Part shown: in pieces, positions 35,583-44,307 of the stretch
Layout of the letters: each line of letters begins with the position of its first letter
How positions within the stretch are numbered: the stretch's first letter is position 1
From: Pseudolactococcus hodotermopsidis
GTDB lineage: Bacteria; Bacillota; Bacilli; Lactobacillales; Streptococcaceae
Length of the DNA: 58,771 nucleotides
Assembly (NCBI RefSeq): GCF_011170085.1
Contig: NZ_BLLI01000006.1
Location: forward strand, 1-58,771
Reading direction: 5' to 3'
Made by a program: the position numbers and the translations under genes
The notes under the pieces: generated by a model
Databases searched by the model: none
Told to the model about the DNA's origin: nothing
The model's input: only the letters and a program-made list of their open reading frames with translations

Positions 35583-37430
35583 TTGAAGAAGAAAATGACA
35601 GGCTTGTTTTTGGGAACTATGGCACTTGGTTTGTCGCTTTTTGCAACGACGACAGTTGGGGCAAAAGAGATCAAAATTGATATTGTTCACACCAACGATG
35701 TCCATGGTCATGCGGGCGCTTGGCCTTATGTTAAGGGCTTGGCTAATCAATTGCGCGTGACAAATCCAAATAATGTCTCAATCATTGATGCAGGCGATGC
35801 GTGTGCAGGGACAGCATTTGCCTCAATGTCAGACGGGCTTGATGTGGCGCGTGCCATGAATAGAGTTGGCTACGATGCCATGGTTTTGGGTAATCATGAG
35901 TTTGCGATGGCAACGCAAACGTTGAAAAACATTGTCAATGAAGCGAATTTTCCGATTCTTGGGGTCAATGTTGTGCAGCAGGTGCCAGATTTGCTGACTC
36001 AGATTCCTGAAATTCAAGGTTATATTATTAAGGACTACAATGGTGTTAAGGTCGCTTTTCTGGGGTTGACGACTTCTTCCACGAGTGAGACGATTTCTGG
36101 GAAAAAGCAGTCACAGGGCGATTATCGGGTGGAAGTGATTGAAAGTCTGAGAAATCAAGCGAAAGCTGAAGGTGCTCAGATTTTTATCGGTGTGTCGCAT
36201 TTGGGCGATACTGACCCAGAACCAACGATGAGAAGTACTTATATTGCTGAAAAATGTCCGTGGTTGACGGCGATTATTGATGGGCATAGTCATACTGAGC
36301 ATCCAAACGGCGTTTTGCATGATAATGGTGTCCTAGTCGGTCAAACGGGTGAATATGGCAATAACATTGGCGTGATGTCTTTGACCCTTGATAAGAGTGA
36401 AACTGATGCAACGGTCAAAGTTTTGGCAAAAAGCGATCGACTGATCAAAATCATGGAAAAAGATGTTCCTGTTAATAATAGCATTACACCAGATACCGAA
36501 GTTAAAAATTTCGTTGATGAAGTCAACGCTAGAAATGAAGCGACTTTAAGCGAGGTTATGTTCACGACGCCTGTTGAGTTGATTGGTGACAAGCCATTGA
36601 TTCGGTCACGGGAAACGAATTTTGGTGATATTGTGGCAGATGCTTATCGGGTTGCAGGCAATGCTGATATTGGTTTTGCAGCAGCGGTTACGATTCGGGC
36701 AAATGCGGCAGCAGGACCGATTACCTATGGTCGTCTGCTAGAATTGCTAGGCTCAGAACAACGTCTTTTAAAATATCATGTGACAGGTCAAAAAGTTTGG
36801 ACGATGATGGAGCGCGCTTTGAGCGAGTATCCAGCGGTTTGGAATGATTTCCAACAAATTTCAGGCATGGTTGTTGAATTTGACCCAACGAAAGAAGGCG
36901 GAAAACGGATTTACCGAATCACAATGGCTGATGGTAAACAGATTGATTTAAAGAAAACATATTCAATCATTTTACGTGAAGATATGATCTCAAATCCTGA
37001 TAATACAGGCGATTTAGAAAGTTTACCACGAGAGTCTGTTGGTACAGTTTATCCAAAATTCATCGAGTATGCTAAAGCACATGCACCATCTTTCAAAGCA
37101 GAGATTGACAATCGCTTGCTTGTTGTCGATATGGATAAGTTGAAGGCTGAAGAAGCAGCCAAGCAGCAAGAAGAACAAGGCAAGGATGAGCCTAAGGAGA
37201 CTGATAAAGACAAGGCATCTGACACGCCTATCCCACCAACTGGATCTGACAAAGGCAGTGATAATACGGGGCAAAGTCCAACTCAACCAACCAAAAATTT
37301 AGGTGGAAAAACAGCTGTTTTGGTCAAAAAAATTGCAGAGAATCCGTTATTTTTAGTAGTAATTGTAACTGCTCTTAGCGGTTTGGGCTTTATTTTTAAA
37401 GCGAGAATGTTGACAATAAAAGAAAAGTAA
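35583..37430 (+). CDS. Secreted 5'-nucleotidase/metallophosphatase, membrane-anchored
   Basis: A 615-residue exported enzyme. The signal peptide (about 1-26) ends near TTVGA-KE. The metallophosphatase domain has IVHTNDVHGH, DAGD, GNHEF and GHSHTEH metal motifs. The 5'-nucleotidase C-terminal domain (about 325-510) has a substrate stacking region. A Lys/Glu/Asp-rich linker leads to a C-terminal hydrophobic helix (about 585-605) with a basic tail, resembling a cell-wall sorting tail but lacking LPxTG. It probably scavenges nucleosides from extracellular nucleotides. I place the start at TTG 35583, with GGAGG at 35570-35574. A sortase-like gene follows. Confidence 0.88.
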   Translation: MKKKMTGLFLGTMALGLSLFATTTVGAKEIKIDIVHTNDVHGHAGAWPYVKGLANQLRVTNPNNVSIIDAGDACAGTAFASMSDGLDVARAMNRVGYDAMVLGNHEFAMATQTLKNIVNEANFPILGVNVVQQVPDLLTQIPEIQGYIIKDYNGVKVAFLGLTTSSTSETISGKKQSQGDYRVEVIESLRNQAKAEGAQIFIGVSHLGDTDPEPTMRSTYIAEKCPWLTAIIDGHSHTEHPNGVLHDNGVLVGQTGEYGNNIGVMSLTLDKSETDATVKVLAKSDRLIKIMEKDVPVNNSITPDTEVKNFVDEVNARNEATLSEVMFTTPVELIGDKPLIRSRETNFGDIVADAYRVAGNADIGFAAAVTIRANAAAGPITYGRLLELLGSEQRLLKYHVTGQKVWTMMERALSEYPAVWNDFQQISGMVVEFDPTKEGGKRIYRITMADGKQIDLKKTYSIILREDMISNPDNTGDLESLPRESVGTVYPKFIEYAKAHAPSFKAEIDNRLLVVDMDKLKAEEAAKQQEEQGKDEPKETDKDKASDTPIPPTGSDKGSDNTGQSPTQPTKNLGGKTAVLVKKIAENPLFLVVIVTALSGLGFIFKARMLTIKEK

Positions 37431-37523
37431 ACAATACCAAATTAACTAAAAGTCAGTCTAAAATTAGGAGTCTGAAAATCGGCTTCTGATTTTGGTATAA
37501 TGAGAGATGAAAGGAGAATTGCC

Positions 37524-38387
37524 GTGACATCAGATGACAATTTTCGTCGTAGCGACCATTTGCGAAAGAAGAAACAGAAGCAAAAAAGTAATTGGTATGC
37601 GAGTCTCGGTATGATTTTACTTTTGCTTTCAGTTTTGATTTCATGTGTTATCTATTTTCAAAAGGCTGATGTGTCAACGATTAAAAATTTAGGAGAGGCT
37701 AAATCTTCGCTTGAGAGTGCTTCTGAAAATTCTTCTCAAGCTGAACAACCAACTCAAACAATATCTCAGATCGAAGATGCGCGATTTGCACAAGCATTGA
37801 CCCAAACAGAAGTTGCGAAAATTGCTCAGTTGCCTGATATTGATGATGCAGCAGATGAGACAATTATTGGGCGAGTTATTTGTCCAGAAATTGGTCTTGA
37901 TTTGCCGATTTGGCAAGGGATGGGAATAGGAGACGGCGAGCCGAGTGATGAGCCAACGTCTCAATATCAGCGTTTTATGAAAGCTGTTAGTGTCAAAAAA
38001 AATCAAGTTTTAGGACGAGATAATTTTGTTCTTGGTGCGCATACATCGTTTTTTGACTCATCTGATAAATATTTTAATCCACTTTTAAGTCAAAAAAATG
38101 ATAATTTTGAAGAAAATCCGCAGTTGGAAAATTTGAAACTTCACAATGGTAGTGTGATTTATGTTAAGCAAAATGTTGACCAGTGTGAGTATAAATTTAG
38201 AGTTTCAAAAATTGTGGCTGACTATGGTCAAGAAATTGACGGAGAAGTGGTATTCACACAGCTCAATGATGCGCATAATGATTTTAAAAACCGTCCACAA
38301 TTGACTTTATATGCGTGTACGGATAAGCTAGGCAGTGGTCGACTGATTGTTCAAGCAGAATTAGTTGGGACTTCTGAAATAGATTAG
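37524..38387 (+). CDS. Sortase-family transpeptidase (divergent class A-like)
   Basis: A 287-residue protein with a basic cytoplasmic N-terminus, one membrane helix (about 22-45), a Ser/Glu/Gln linker, and a sortase barrel. The catalytic set is visible: histidine in VLGAHTSFF, cysteine in LTLYACTDK (TLxTC-like) and arginine in GSGRLIVQAEL. VICPEIGLDLPIWQG is a good match to the IPEIGLxLPI opening of class A sortases. GTG 37524 has AAAGGAG upstream and is preferred over ATG 37500. The preceding gene encodes a surface nucleotidase whose C-terminus looks like a sorting tail, so it may be the substrate, though without a canonical LPxTG. Confidence 0.85.
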   Translation: MTSDDNFRRSDHLRKKKQKQKSNWYASLGMILLLLSVLISCVIYFQKADVSTIKNLGEAKSSLESASENSSQAEQPTQTISQIEDARFAQALTQTEVAKIAQLPDIDDAADETIIGRVICPEIGLDLPIWQGMGIGDGEPSDEPTSQYQRFMKAVSVKKNQVLGRDNFVLGAHTSFFDSSDKYFNPLLSQKNDNFEENPQLENLKLHNGSVIYVKQNVDQCEYKFRVSKIVADYGQEIDGEVVFTQLNDAHNDFKNRPQLTLYACTDKLGSGRLIVQAELVGTSEID

Positions 38388-38410
38388 CTAGTTTTCATGC
38401 TAATTTAAAT

Positions 38411-38453
38411 AAAAACAAACGCCATTTAAATATTAAAAATGGCGTTTGTTTTT
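38411..38453. terminator. Bidirectional terminator between the sortase gene and ceo
   Basis: AAAAACAAACGCCATTT and AAATGGCGTTTGTTTTT are perfect 17-bp arms with A/T tracts on both sides. It serves both convergent genes. Confidence 0.9.
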
Positions 38454-39420
38454 ATATCATTTTCTGAAAAGCTAAAATATCAGGGTCAAGAATCTGACCA
38501 TTTTCAATAATTGTTGCTTGTATCAAAACATCATTTTCAATACTAGAAATCAAATCATCTAAGTAAGGTAAAATCGCTTTGGAAATGCTTTTTGATGCCG
38601 TTTTATAAAGCAAACTAGGTGTATGGTCGACAACGTAGTGTGTAATCTGCTCAACCTTGTAAATCGGCTTGGTGAAAGTCGTAATCCGAGAGGTTTCAAT
38701 ACCTCCCCCCGCATCTGCTGAGATGTCAATAATCAGCGCACCAGGGTTCATCAAAGAAAGGTCAGCTTGTGAAATCAAATGGTCACAACGGTTGACGTCC
38801 CAAAGACTAGCATTGACAATAACATCATAATCACCAAGCGTATGTGTCAGTAACTCCTCCTGATTGCGCCGAATCACGGTCACATCGGCGCCTAAACCTT
38901 GTAAAACGCGTGTTGCGCCAAAAGCGACACTACCACGACCAATGAGCGCAACCTTGGTATCATAAGGCATTTGCCCAGTTAGTAGAAAAGCGTGCATAAT
39001 TGCCGCCTCGCCTGCAAGTTCGTTATTGCGCCAAAATGTGTGCTGATTGTCCTCGCTCATATGTTCCCAAGCAATAACACGAACACCTGTTTTAGCGAGC
39101 GAAGCCGTGATTTTAGCGCTTTGCGTGGCATGAATCCAACCGAAAACTGTTTGGTGCGCCTGTAAATTATCTAAAATGTCTGAATCGCCGATTTTCGGCT
39201 CGCACACAATGTCTTGCGCAAGCGTTTCCTGTCGTGAGACGATATGCGCACCCAAACTTTTATAGATGTCATCTGGAATACCGAGAGTTGTCCCGTAATT
39301 TTTTTCCAGATAAATCTGTTTGGGATGTGCCAACTGCGCTAAATCCTGTGGCAGCAAGGCAATCCTCTGTTCATGTTCTTTGTGACTCTTGAAAAATCCG
39401 ATTGTTTTTAATGAATCCAT
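38452..39420 (-). CDS. ceo: N5-(carboxyethyl)ornithine synthase
   Basis: A 322-residue NADPH-dependent enzyme that condenses pyruvate with ornithine (or lysine) to form N-carboxyethyl amino acids. It belongs to the alanine dehydrogenase fold family: the N-terminal FKSHKEHEQRIALLPQDL and FWRNNELAGEAAIMHAF, and the Rossmann VALIGRGSVAFGATRVLQGL, closely resemble the lactococcal CEOS as I recall it. ITHYVVDHTPSLLYKTAS near the C-terminus is also shared. It is a lone minus-strand gene with GGAGAAC before the ATG at 39420. Alanine or saccharopine dehydrogenase are alternatives but fit less well. Confidence 0.85.
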   Translation of the reverse strand: MDSLKTIGFFKSHKEHEQRIALLPQDLAQLAHPKQIYLEKNYGTTLGIPDDIYKSLGAHIVSRQETLAQDIVCEPKIGDSDILDNLQAHQTVFGWIHATQSAKITASLAKTGVRVIAWEHMSEDNQHTFWRNNELAGEAAIMHAFLLTGQMPYDTKVALIGRGSVAFGATRVLQGLGADVTVIRRNQEELLTHTLGDYDVIVNASLWDVNRCDHLISQADLSLMNPGALIIDISADAGGGIETSRITTFTKPIYKVEQITHYVVDHTPSLLYKTASKSISKAILPYLDDLISSIENDVLIQATIIENGQILDPDILAFQKMI

Positions 39421-39622
39421 AGTTCTCCATTCGTCGAACAGATACGTGAAGGACAGCTTAGAAAGCGATATTATATGCAGTTATTTAAATAATAGGTAGT
39501 TGCGTATAATTTGTAGAGTTATCCTTTTTTCTGTAAAGGTTCTGATACTATTGTAACACAATTTATTAAAAAATACTTTTATTTCCTAATCATGCTTTTG
39601 TTATTTTTTAAACTAAAATTTA

Positions 39623-39664
39623 AAAACAACTCTAAATCTAAGTAAGTTGATTTAGAGTTGTTTT
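39623..39664. terminator. Terminator after the MBL-fold gene
   Basis: AAAACAACTCTAAATC and GATTTAGAGTTGTTTT are perfect 16-bp arms with a 10-base loop. It ends minus-strand transcription of the hydrolase gene before ceo. The remaining gap 39421-39622 contains a candidate minus-strand -10 box near 39467 and nothing else I can name. Confidence 0.85.
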
Positions 39665-40308
39665 CAACGGAAAAATGGATTAGACAGGCGTTCTGTACCA
39701 ATCGTTGTTTGCGGACCGTGTCCGGGAAAGACTTTGTAATCACTGTTGAGTGGGAAGAGTTGGGTTTGGATAGCTGTTTTTAGTGTTTCTAAGTCGCCAG
39801 TATTTAGGTCAGTTCTGCCGATTGTGCCAGAGAAAAGCGCATCACCTGTAAAGACGAGATGTTCTTTTTCAAATACGAAAGAAACGCCACCTTGGGAGTG
39901 TCCAGGTGTTGCAAGGACAGTGAACGCAAAGCCTGATAGGTCATAAGTTCTGCCAATCTCAAAAGTATGTTCTGCAGCATTGACCACAACATTTGGCAAC
40001 TCATCGTGACGAGAGAGACCTGAGAGGTTGAGTTCAGGCGTGTAGAGCCAGTCAGCTTCTAGCTCGCTGACATAGACGGGCGCACCAGTTTCAGCACGAA
40101 CGGCTTCAACACTCATGATGTGATCGTAGTGAGTGTGCGTGAGGAGAATCGCAGCGACAGGTTTTGCTGTGGTGCGAATAACCTCTAAAATCTTATCGCT
40201 ATCATTACCAGGGTCAATGATGAGGGTTGCTGTATCATTGGTCAAAAAATAGGTGTTTTCATAGGCGATTGGGTTGGTTATCATTTGAATCTTCAGTGTC
40301 TTTTTCAT
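39664..40308 (-). CDS. MBL-fold metallohydrolase (glyoxalase II-like)
   Basis: A 214-residue metallo-beta-lactamase-fold hydrolase. The binuclear metal motif is LTHTHYDHIMS (HxHxDH), with further histidines in ATPGHSQGG and FPGHGPQT, and an aspartate in FTGDALFSGTIGRTD. The short YcbL/GloB-like group hydrolyses thioesters or related bonds. It is divergent from dinG, the intergenic region being about 90 bases with a plus-strand TATAAT near 40370. Confidence 0.9.
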   Translation of the reverse strand: MKKTLKIQMITNPIAYENTYFLTNDTATLIIDPGNDSDKILEVIRTTAKPVAAILLTHTHYDHIMSVEAVRAETGAPVYVSELEADWLYTPELNLSGLSRHDELPNVVVNAAEHTFEIGRTYDLSGFAFTVLATPGHSQGGVSFVFEKEHLVFTGDALFSGTIGRTDLNTGDLETLKTAIQTQLFPLNSDYKVFPGHGPQTTIGTERLSNPFFR

Positions 40309-40397
40309 AGTTACATTATACCAGATATTAGCTCAAAATTAGCCTATAAAGTATTATGTGGTATAATAGACTTAACAAAAGATAGAAAACGAAACTT

Positions 40398-42743
40398 ATG
40401 ACCAAATATGCCGTGGTGGATTTGGAGGCGACAAGCGCCAGTCACACCAGTAAAATTATTCAGATTGGAATTGCCGTGGTCGAAAACGGTGAGATTATTG
40501 AAACTTATCAGACTGATGTCAACCCACATGAGCCGATTGACCATCATATTACGATGTTGACAGGTATTACGACTGCGCAGGCTCACAGTGCGCCGAGTTT
40601 TTCGGCTGTTCTAAGAAAGATTGATAATATTTTGCGCGGTTGTGTTTTCGTCGCTCACAATGTTAAGTTTGACTACAATTTACTTGCTCGTACCTTTGCG
40701 CAACATGGTTTCAGGCTGACGATGCCACGTGTCGACACGGTCGAACTAGCAAGGGTTTTCTTCCCAACTCTGGAAAAATATGGGTTAGAGACCCTTTCAC
40801 GTGTTCTGAATTTGCAACACGACAGACCTCATGAAGCCTTGTCAGATGCCTATGCAACGGCGAGATTACTAATAAAACTCCAAGAAAAAATGTCTCGCTT
40901 GCCGAAAAATGTTTTGGCAGAAATTGAAAATCATGCCGATAATCTTATTTATGAAACAAAATTAGTCATCCTAGAGCAACTGCCAAATGCGCAACGCAAG
41001 CACGCCGATATGATTAAAATCAACAATATTGCAACGCTAAAACCATTTTTCAGTGAAAATAAAAATCTTGTCAAAAAGAATTTCAGACAAAATTTGAAAG
41101 CACTCAAATTAGACGAACGTCCTAAACAACAAGAATTTGTCAGACTTATCAAGCAAGGTTTGGCTGTTCAAAGCGCGAGTTTTATCGAAGCGCCGACGGG
41201 TATTGGTAAGACCTATGCTTATTTGCTGACTTTGCTTGGTCAAGGCAAACAGCTTATTTTGTCTGTACCGACGAAAATTTTGCAAGATCAGATTATGTTA
41301 GATTTAGCACCGATTTTTAAAGGTAAGTTTGGTGTCAATTTTGCAAAATTACTAGGAACAGGTAATTATATTTCTTTAGAAAAATTTAGTAAAATCTTAT
41401 ATAAACGTGATGAAGGTAAGAATTATGAGATTTTCAAGATGAAAGTTCTTGTTTGGCTGACTGAAACAATGACAGGCGAGCTTGACGAGTTGAGTTTGTC
41501 AATGACTAGCCCGACTTATCTAAATGAAATTCGTCACACTGGCTATGTCACTGATTCCTTGCAACATACTGAGCAAGATTTTTGGCAATTAGCCCAACAA
41601 AAAGCGACAAATTCGCAAGTCATCGTGGTCAATCATGCCTATTTGACTGAGCGAATCATTGACCAAACAGCATTCTTTTCAGGCAAAGTTTTAGTTGTAG
41701 ATGAAGCACAACAGCTCTTTTCGGTGCTTGAAAATGCGCAACAAAAGTCTGTCAAAGTTCTTGATGAATTGGTTAAAGTCAATATTCACACCTCTCAGCT
41801 CCATAAACGTTTGCTTGAAAGCCTGACACATCAACTGTCTCGTCGTCAGTTGGATATTGAAAAAATTCGATTGGATGCCAATGAGCTTGGTTTGACAGCT
41901 ATCACAGATATTTTAAGCAATCCGACTGATTTTGTTTGGCTAAAAAACCATGTTTTGACCGCAAGCCCTGAAGATTTTCTGAATTTTTCAGCGCTGATTC
42001 CTGAAAAAACAAAAACTTTTCTGATTGGCGCAACCTTGTCAATGTCTGATAAAAAGCCGATTTTTCCTGAATTACTGGGCTTTTCTGACTATACTTTTGA
42101 TAGCATTTCCCAAGAAGTTGCGGCTAATCAGCAAGTTTTTGTGGCGACTGACAGTGCTGATTTGACCAAGCTTTCGCCCTATCAGTATGCGCATTTTTTG
42201 GCACAGCGTATACAGGAGTTGCAAAAGCTCGAAAAGCCTATGGTTGTGCTTTTTACGAGTCATGAGTCTTTAAATTTGACAGCGGAAGTATTGCTAGATG
42301 CGGGAGTTGATTTTCTCAAACCTGAAATCAATAGTGATGCCAGTCGCATTAAGAAGAAATTTGATGAACGGCAAAATGCCATTTTACTTGGGAGCAAGAA
42401 ATTTTGGGAGGGTGTTGACTTTGAACACCAAGATGAGCTTATTTTGCTTATCACACGTCTGCCATTTACAGTGCCAGATGATATTTTGATTAGAAAATAT
42501 GCCAAACGTTTTAAGAATCCTTTTTACGATTTTTCAGTGCCACTTGCCACTTTGCAGCTTAAACAAGCTATCGGTCGTGTCAATCGCAGACAAAGTCAGA
42601 AATCAACAGTTATTATTCTCGACAAACGTCTAACTGGTAAGACCTATGCCAAGAAAATGGTCAAAAATTTGCGTCAAACTAATCGTGTTGATTTTGCAAC
42701 TTTTACCGACATCATCAGACAAACTCGAAATTTTTTGCTATAA
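40398..42743 (+). CDS. dinG: DinG-family helicase with N-terminal DnaQ-like exonuclease
   Basis: A 781-residue fusion typical of Firmicutes. Residues 1-170 form a DEDDh exonuclease with VVDLEATSAS (DxE), HNVKFDYNLL and HEALSDAYATA. Residues 245-781 form an XPD/DinG-type superfamily 2 helicase with Walker A EAPTGIGKTY (about 264-273), DEAQ Walker B (about 435) and QAIGRVNRRQ (motif VI). No cysteine cluster for an Fe-S domain is seen, as in other Gram-positive DinG, and the Staphylococcus homologue acts as a 3'-5' exonuclease. The order dinG-ypmB-aspB-asnS follows Bacillus. Confidence 0.94.
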   Translation: MTKYAVVDLEATSASHTSKIIQIGIAVVENGEIIETYQTDVNPHEPIDHHITMLTGITTAQAHSAPSFSAVLRKIDNILRGCVFVAHNVKFDYNLLARTFAQHGFRLTMPRVDTVELARVFFPTLEKYGLETLSRVLNLQHDRPHEALSDAYATARLLIKLQEKMSRLPKNVLAEIENHADNLIYETKLVILEQLPNAQRKHADMIKINNIATLKPFFSENKNLVKKNFRQNLKALKLDERPKQQEFVRLIKQGLAVQSASFIEAPTGIGKTYAYLLTLLGQGKQLILSVPTKILQDQIMLDLAPIFKGKFGVNFAKLLGTGNYISLEKFSKILYKRDEGKNYEIFKMKVLVWLTETMTGELDELSLSMTSPTYLNEIRHTGYVTDSLQHTEQDFWQLAQQKATNSQVIVVNHAYLTERIIDQTAFFSGKVLVVDEAQQLFSVLENAQQKSVKVLDELVKVNIHTSQLHKRLLESLTHQLSRRQLDIEKIRLDANELGLTAITDILSNPTDFVWLKNHVLTASPEDFLNFSALIPEKTKTFLIGATLSMSDKKPIFPELLGFSDYTFDSISQEVAANQQVFVATDSADLTKLSPYQYAHFLAQRIQELQKLEKPMVVLFTSHESLNLTAEVLLDAGVDFLKPEINSDASRIKKKFDERQNAILLGSKKFWEGVDFEHQDELILLITRLPFTVPDDILIRKYAKRFKNPFYDFSVPLATLQLKQAIGRVNRRQSQKSTVIILDKRLTGKTYAKKMVKNLRQTNRVDFATFTDIIRQTRNFLL

Positions 42744-42753
42744 TTGAAAGATA

Positions 42754-43176
42754 ATGAAGAAAAAACGCATGACAAAAACGAGTCAAATTTGGATTGGGAC
42801 ATTTATGATTATCCTAGCTTTTTTGGTGGGAGTAATTATCTTTTTCGCACAAGCCACGAGTCCCTATACACAGGCTAAAGCTGATGCTATCCGTTTGGCT
42901 AAGGAAAAAACATCTGTTAAAACAGTGACAAACTTTTCAATTACAACAACTAAAACAAGCACATGTAGCTTGATTGGCGTAGATGCTGACAATCAAATAG
43001 TTGGTGTTTTGATTCCTGCAGAAGGTGGTGAGATTATCACGGTTAAATTGTCTGACAATAAAAGTAATTTGACAGAAAAAACGGCTAAATTAACCTTATA
43101 TAAGGGCAAAGTAGTTTGGCAGACAGCTGAATTAGCGCTTTTTGATTTCGAGACAGGCAAGGAAATTAAGCAATAA
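42754..43176 (+). CDS. ypmB: YpmB-like DUF5590 protein
   Basis: A 140-residue protein with one N-terminal membrane helix (about 13-33) and an extracytoplasmic PepSY-like/DUF5590 domain (QAKADAIRLAKEKT and ALFDFETGKEIK). Its position between dinG and aspB matches Bacillus ypmB. Function is not established. It begins 10 bases after dinG and probably shares its transcript. Confidence 0.8.
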   Translation: MKKKRMTKTSQIWIGTFMIILAFLVGVIIFFAQATSPYTQAKADAIRLAKEKTSVKTVTNFSITTTKTSTCSLIGVDADNQIVGVLIPAEGGEIITVKLSDNKSNLTEKTAKLTLYKGKVVWQTAELALFDFETGKEIKQ

Positions 43177-43184
43177 TCATAGTA

Positions 43185-43225
43185 AAATCGCCCTCAACAA
43201 GCATGAAGTCTGTTGAGGGCGATTT
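43185..43225. terminator. Bidirectional terminator after dinG-ypmB
   Basis: AAATCGCCCTCAACA and TGTTGAGGGCGATTT are perfect 15-bp arms. It is shared with the convergent minus-strand gene. Confidence 0.88.
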
Positions 43226-43245
43226 ATTTCTAAACGTAAAAGTTC

Positions 43246-43977
43246 TCAATCAATCGTCATAAGAATGACTTCTCGACGTTCGGAGAAGTTGGCTTTGACT
43301 TGTTTTTCAATTTCTAATTTTAGCCGAGTTTTATTGCGTTTCTTGACAAAAATTAAAGCTGCACCTACCATCATAATCAAAACCGAAATTTCAAAACCAG
43401 TTATGAGCAGTGTGACCATCTTGGCTGAGCTACTCTTACCAGTTCGAGCGAATAAGTTTTTTTGTAGATACTGCCAGTCCTCTCTTGTGAAAGCAATCTC
43501 TTTTAACGTGCTAGCCTCAGGATCAAAGGCTTGACCATTAAGCTCAGAGATGTAAACAACAATCCTTGAACTTCTAGGGAATTTGCTCTCATTGGCATAC
43601 AAATCCTTGAAGAGAATCTTGACATTGCCATCTGGCGAGAGTGGGAGCGTTTTACGAGTGATTTCATTTTGACCATCAAATCTGACGACGGTTACTTGAC
43701 AGAGCGTTCCTTTCACATTCCACCAAGTGCTGACGGCTTTATCTAGGCTTTGATATTGAAGGTTACAACCATCAGTTGTTTTCTGCTCAAAAAGTCGATT
43801 ATTATCTGGCAAATAAACACCGCTCTCGTTATTAGGCGCAAAAAATTCAGCCAAGGTATTTGACTGTTCATTAAAAATCGAAGATTCCGCTTGTACGTAG
43901 AGCGATAAAACACTTACCAATAATGTTGTCATAAAAATCAGAAGTGATTTAATCAATTGTTGCTTATTTATTTTCAT
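43246..43977 (-). CDS. Secreted, C-terminally membrane-anchored protein of unknown function
   Basis: A 243-residue protein. The signal peptide (about 1-30) ends near VQA-ES. An extracellular domain (31-190) follows, with two cysteines (GCNLQYQ and TLCQV) that could form a disulfide, then one membrane helix (about 194-214) and a basic cytoplasmic tail. I do not recognise the domain. It sits alone on the minus strand between ypmB and aspB, a position where Bacillus has no gene, so it is probably an insertion into a conserved cluster. Confidence 0.7.
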   Translation of the reverse strand: MKINKQQLIKSLLIFMTTLLVSVLSLYVQAESSIFNEQSNTLAEFFAPNNESGVYLPDNNRLFEQKTTDGCNLQYQSLDKAVSTWWNVKGTLCQVTVVRFDGQNEITRKTLPLSPDGNVKILFKDLYANESKFPRSSRIVVYISELNGQAFDPEASTLKEIAFTREDWQYLQKNLFARTGKSSSAKMVTLLITGFEISVLIMMVGAALIFVKKRNKTRLKLEIEKQVKANFSERREVILMTID

Positions 43978-44213
43978 AGTTTCTCAACTTTTATTATTTT
44001 GAATTAACAGGTCATGACAAGTCAATCTGAATTTTTTAGACTTACCTCTAACACTATTATATACCTAAGTTTGTTATAATAGAGAAAATGTCTCGAAAAT
44101 GAAACATTTTAATTTATATCTAATTTAAGTGATTTTAAGACAAAAATTTCATAATATAATAAAAAGAATGGTAAAACTGCCTGATAAGAGATGATTTTTT
44201 CCTTTATTTTTGG

Positions 44214-44219
44214 TATAAT
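44214..44219 (+). promoter_or_regulatory. Extended -10 box upstream of the aminotransferase gene
   Basis: TGGTATAAT forms an extended -10 about 90 bases before the start. Within the 330-base gap 43978-44307 I also see an imperfect hairpin, AAAATGT...AACATTTT (44087-44112), and no T-box or riboswitch features. Confidence 0.5.
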
Positions 44220-44307
44220 CTTAAGTAATTAGAGTATTATAGCTTGGGGGAAGTCTAAAAACTAAGTTTGGTACTGTAATCATTTTAGAAATAGGAGTGA
44301 CGTAACA

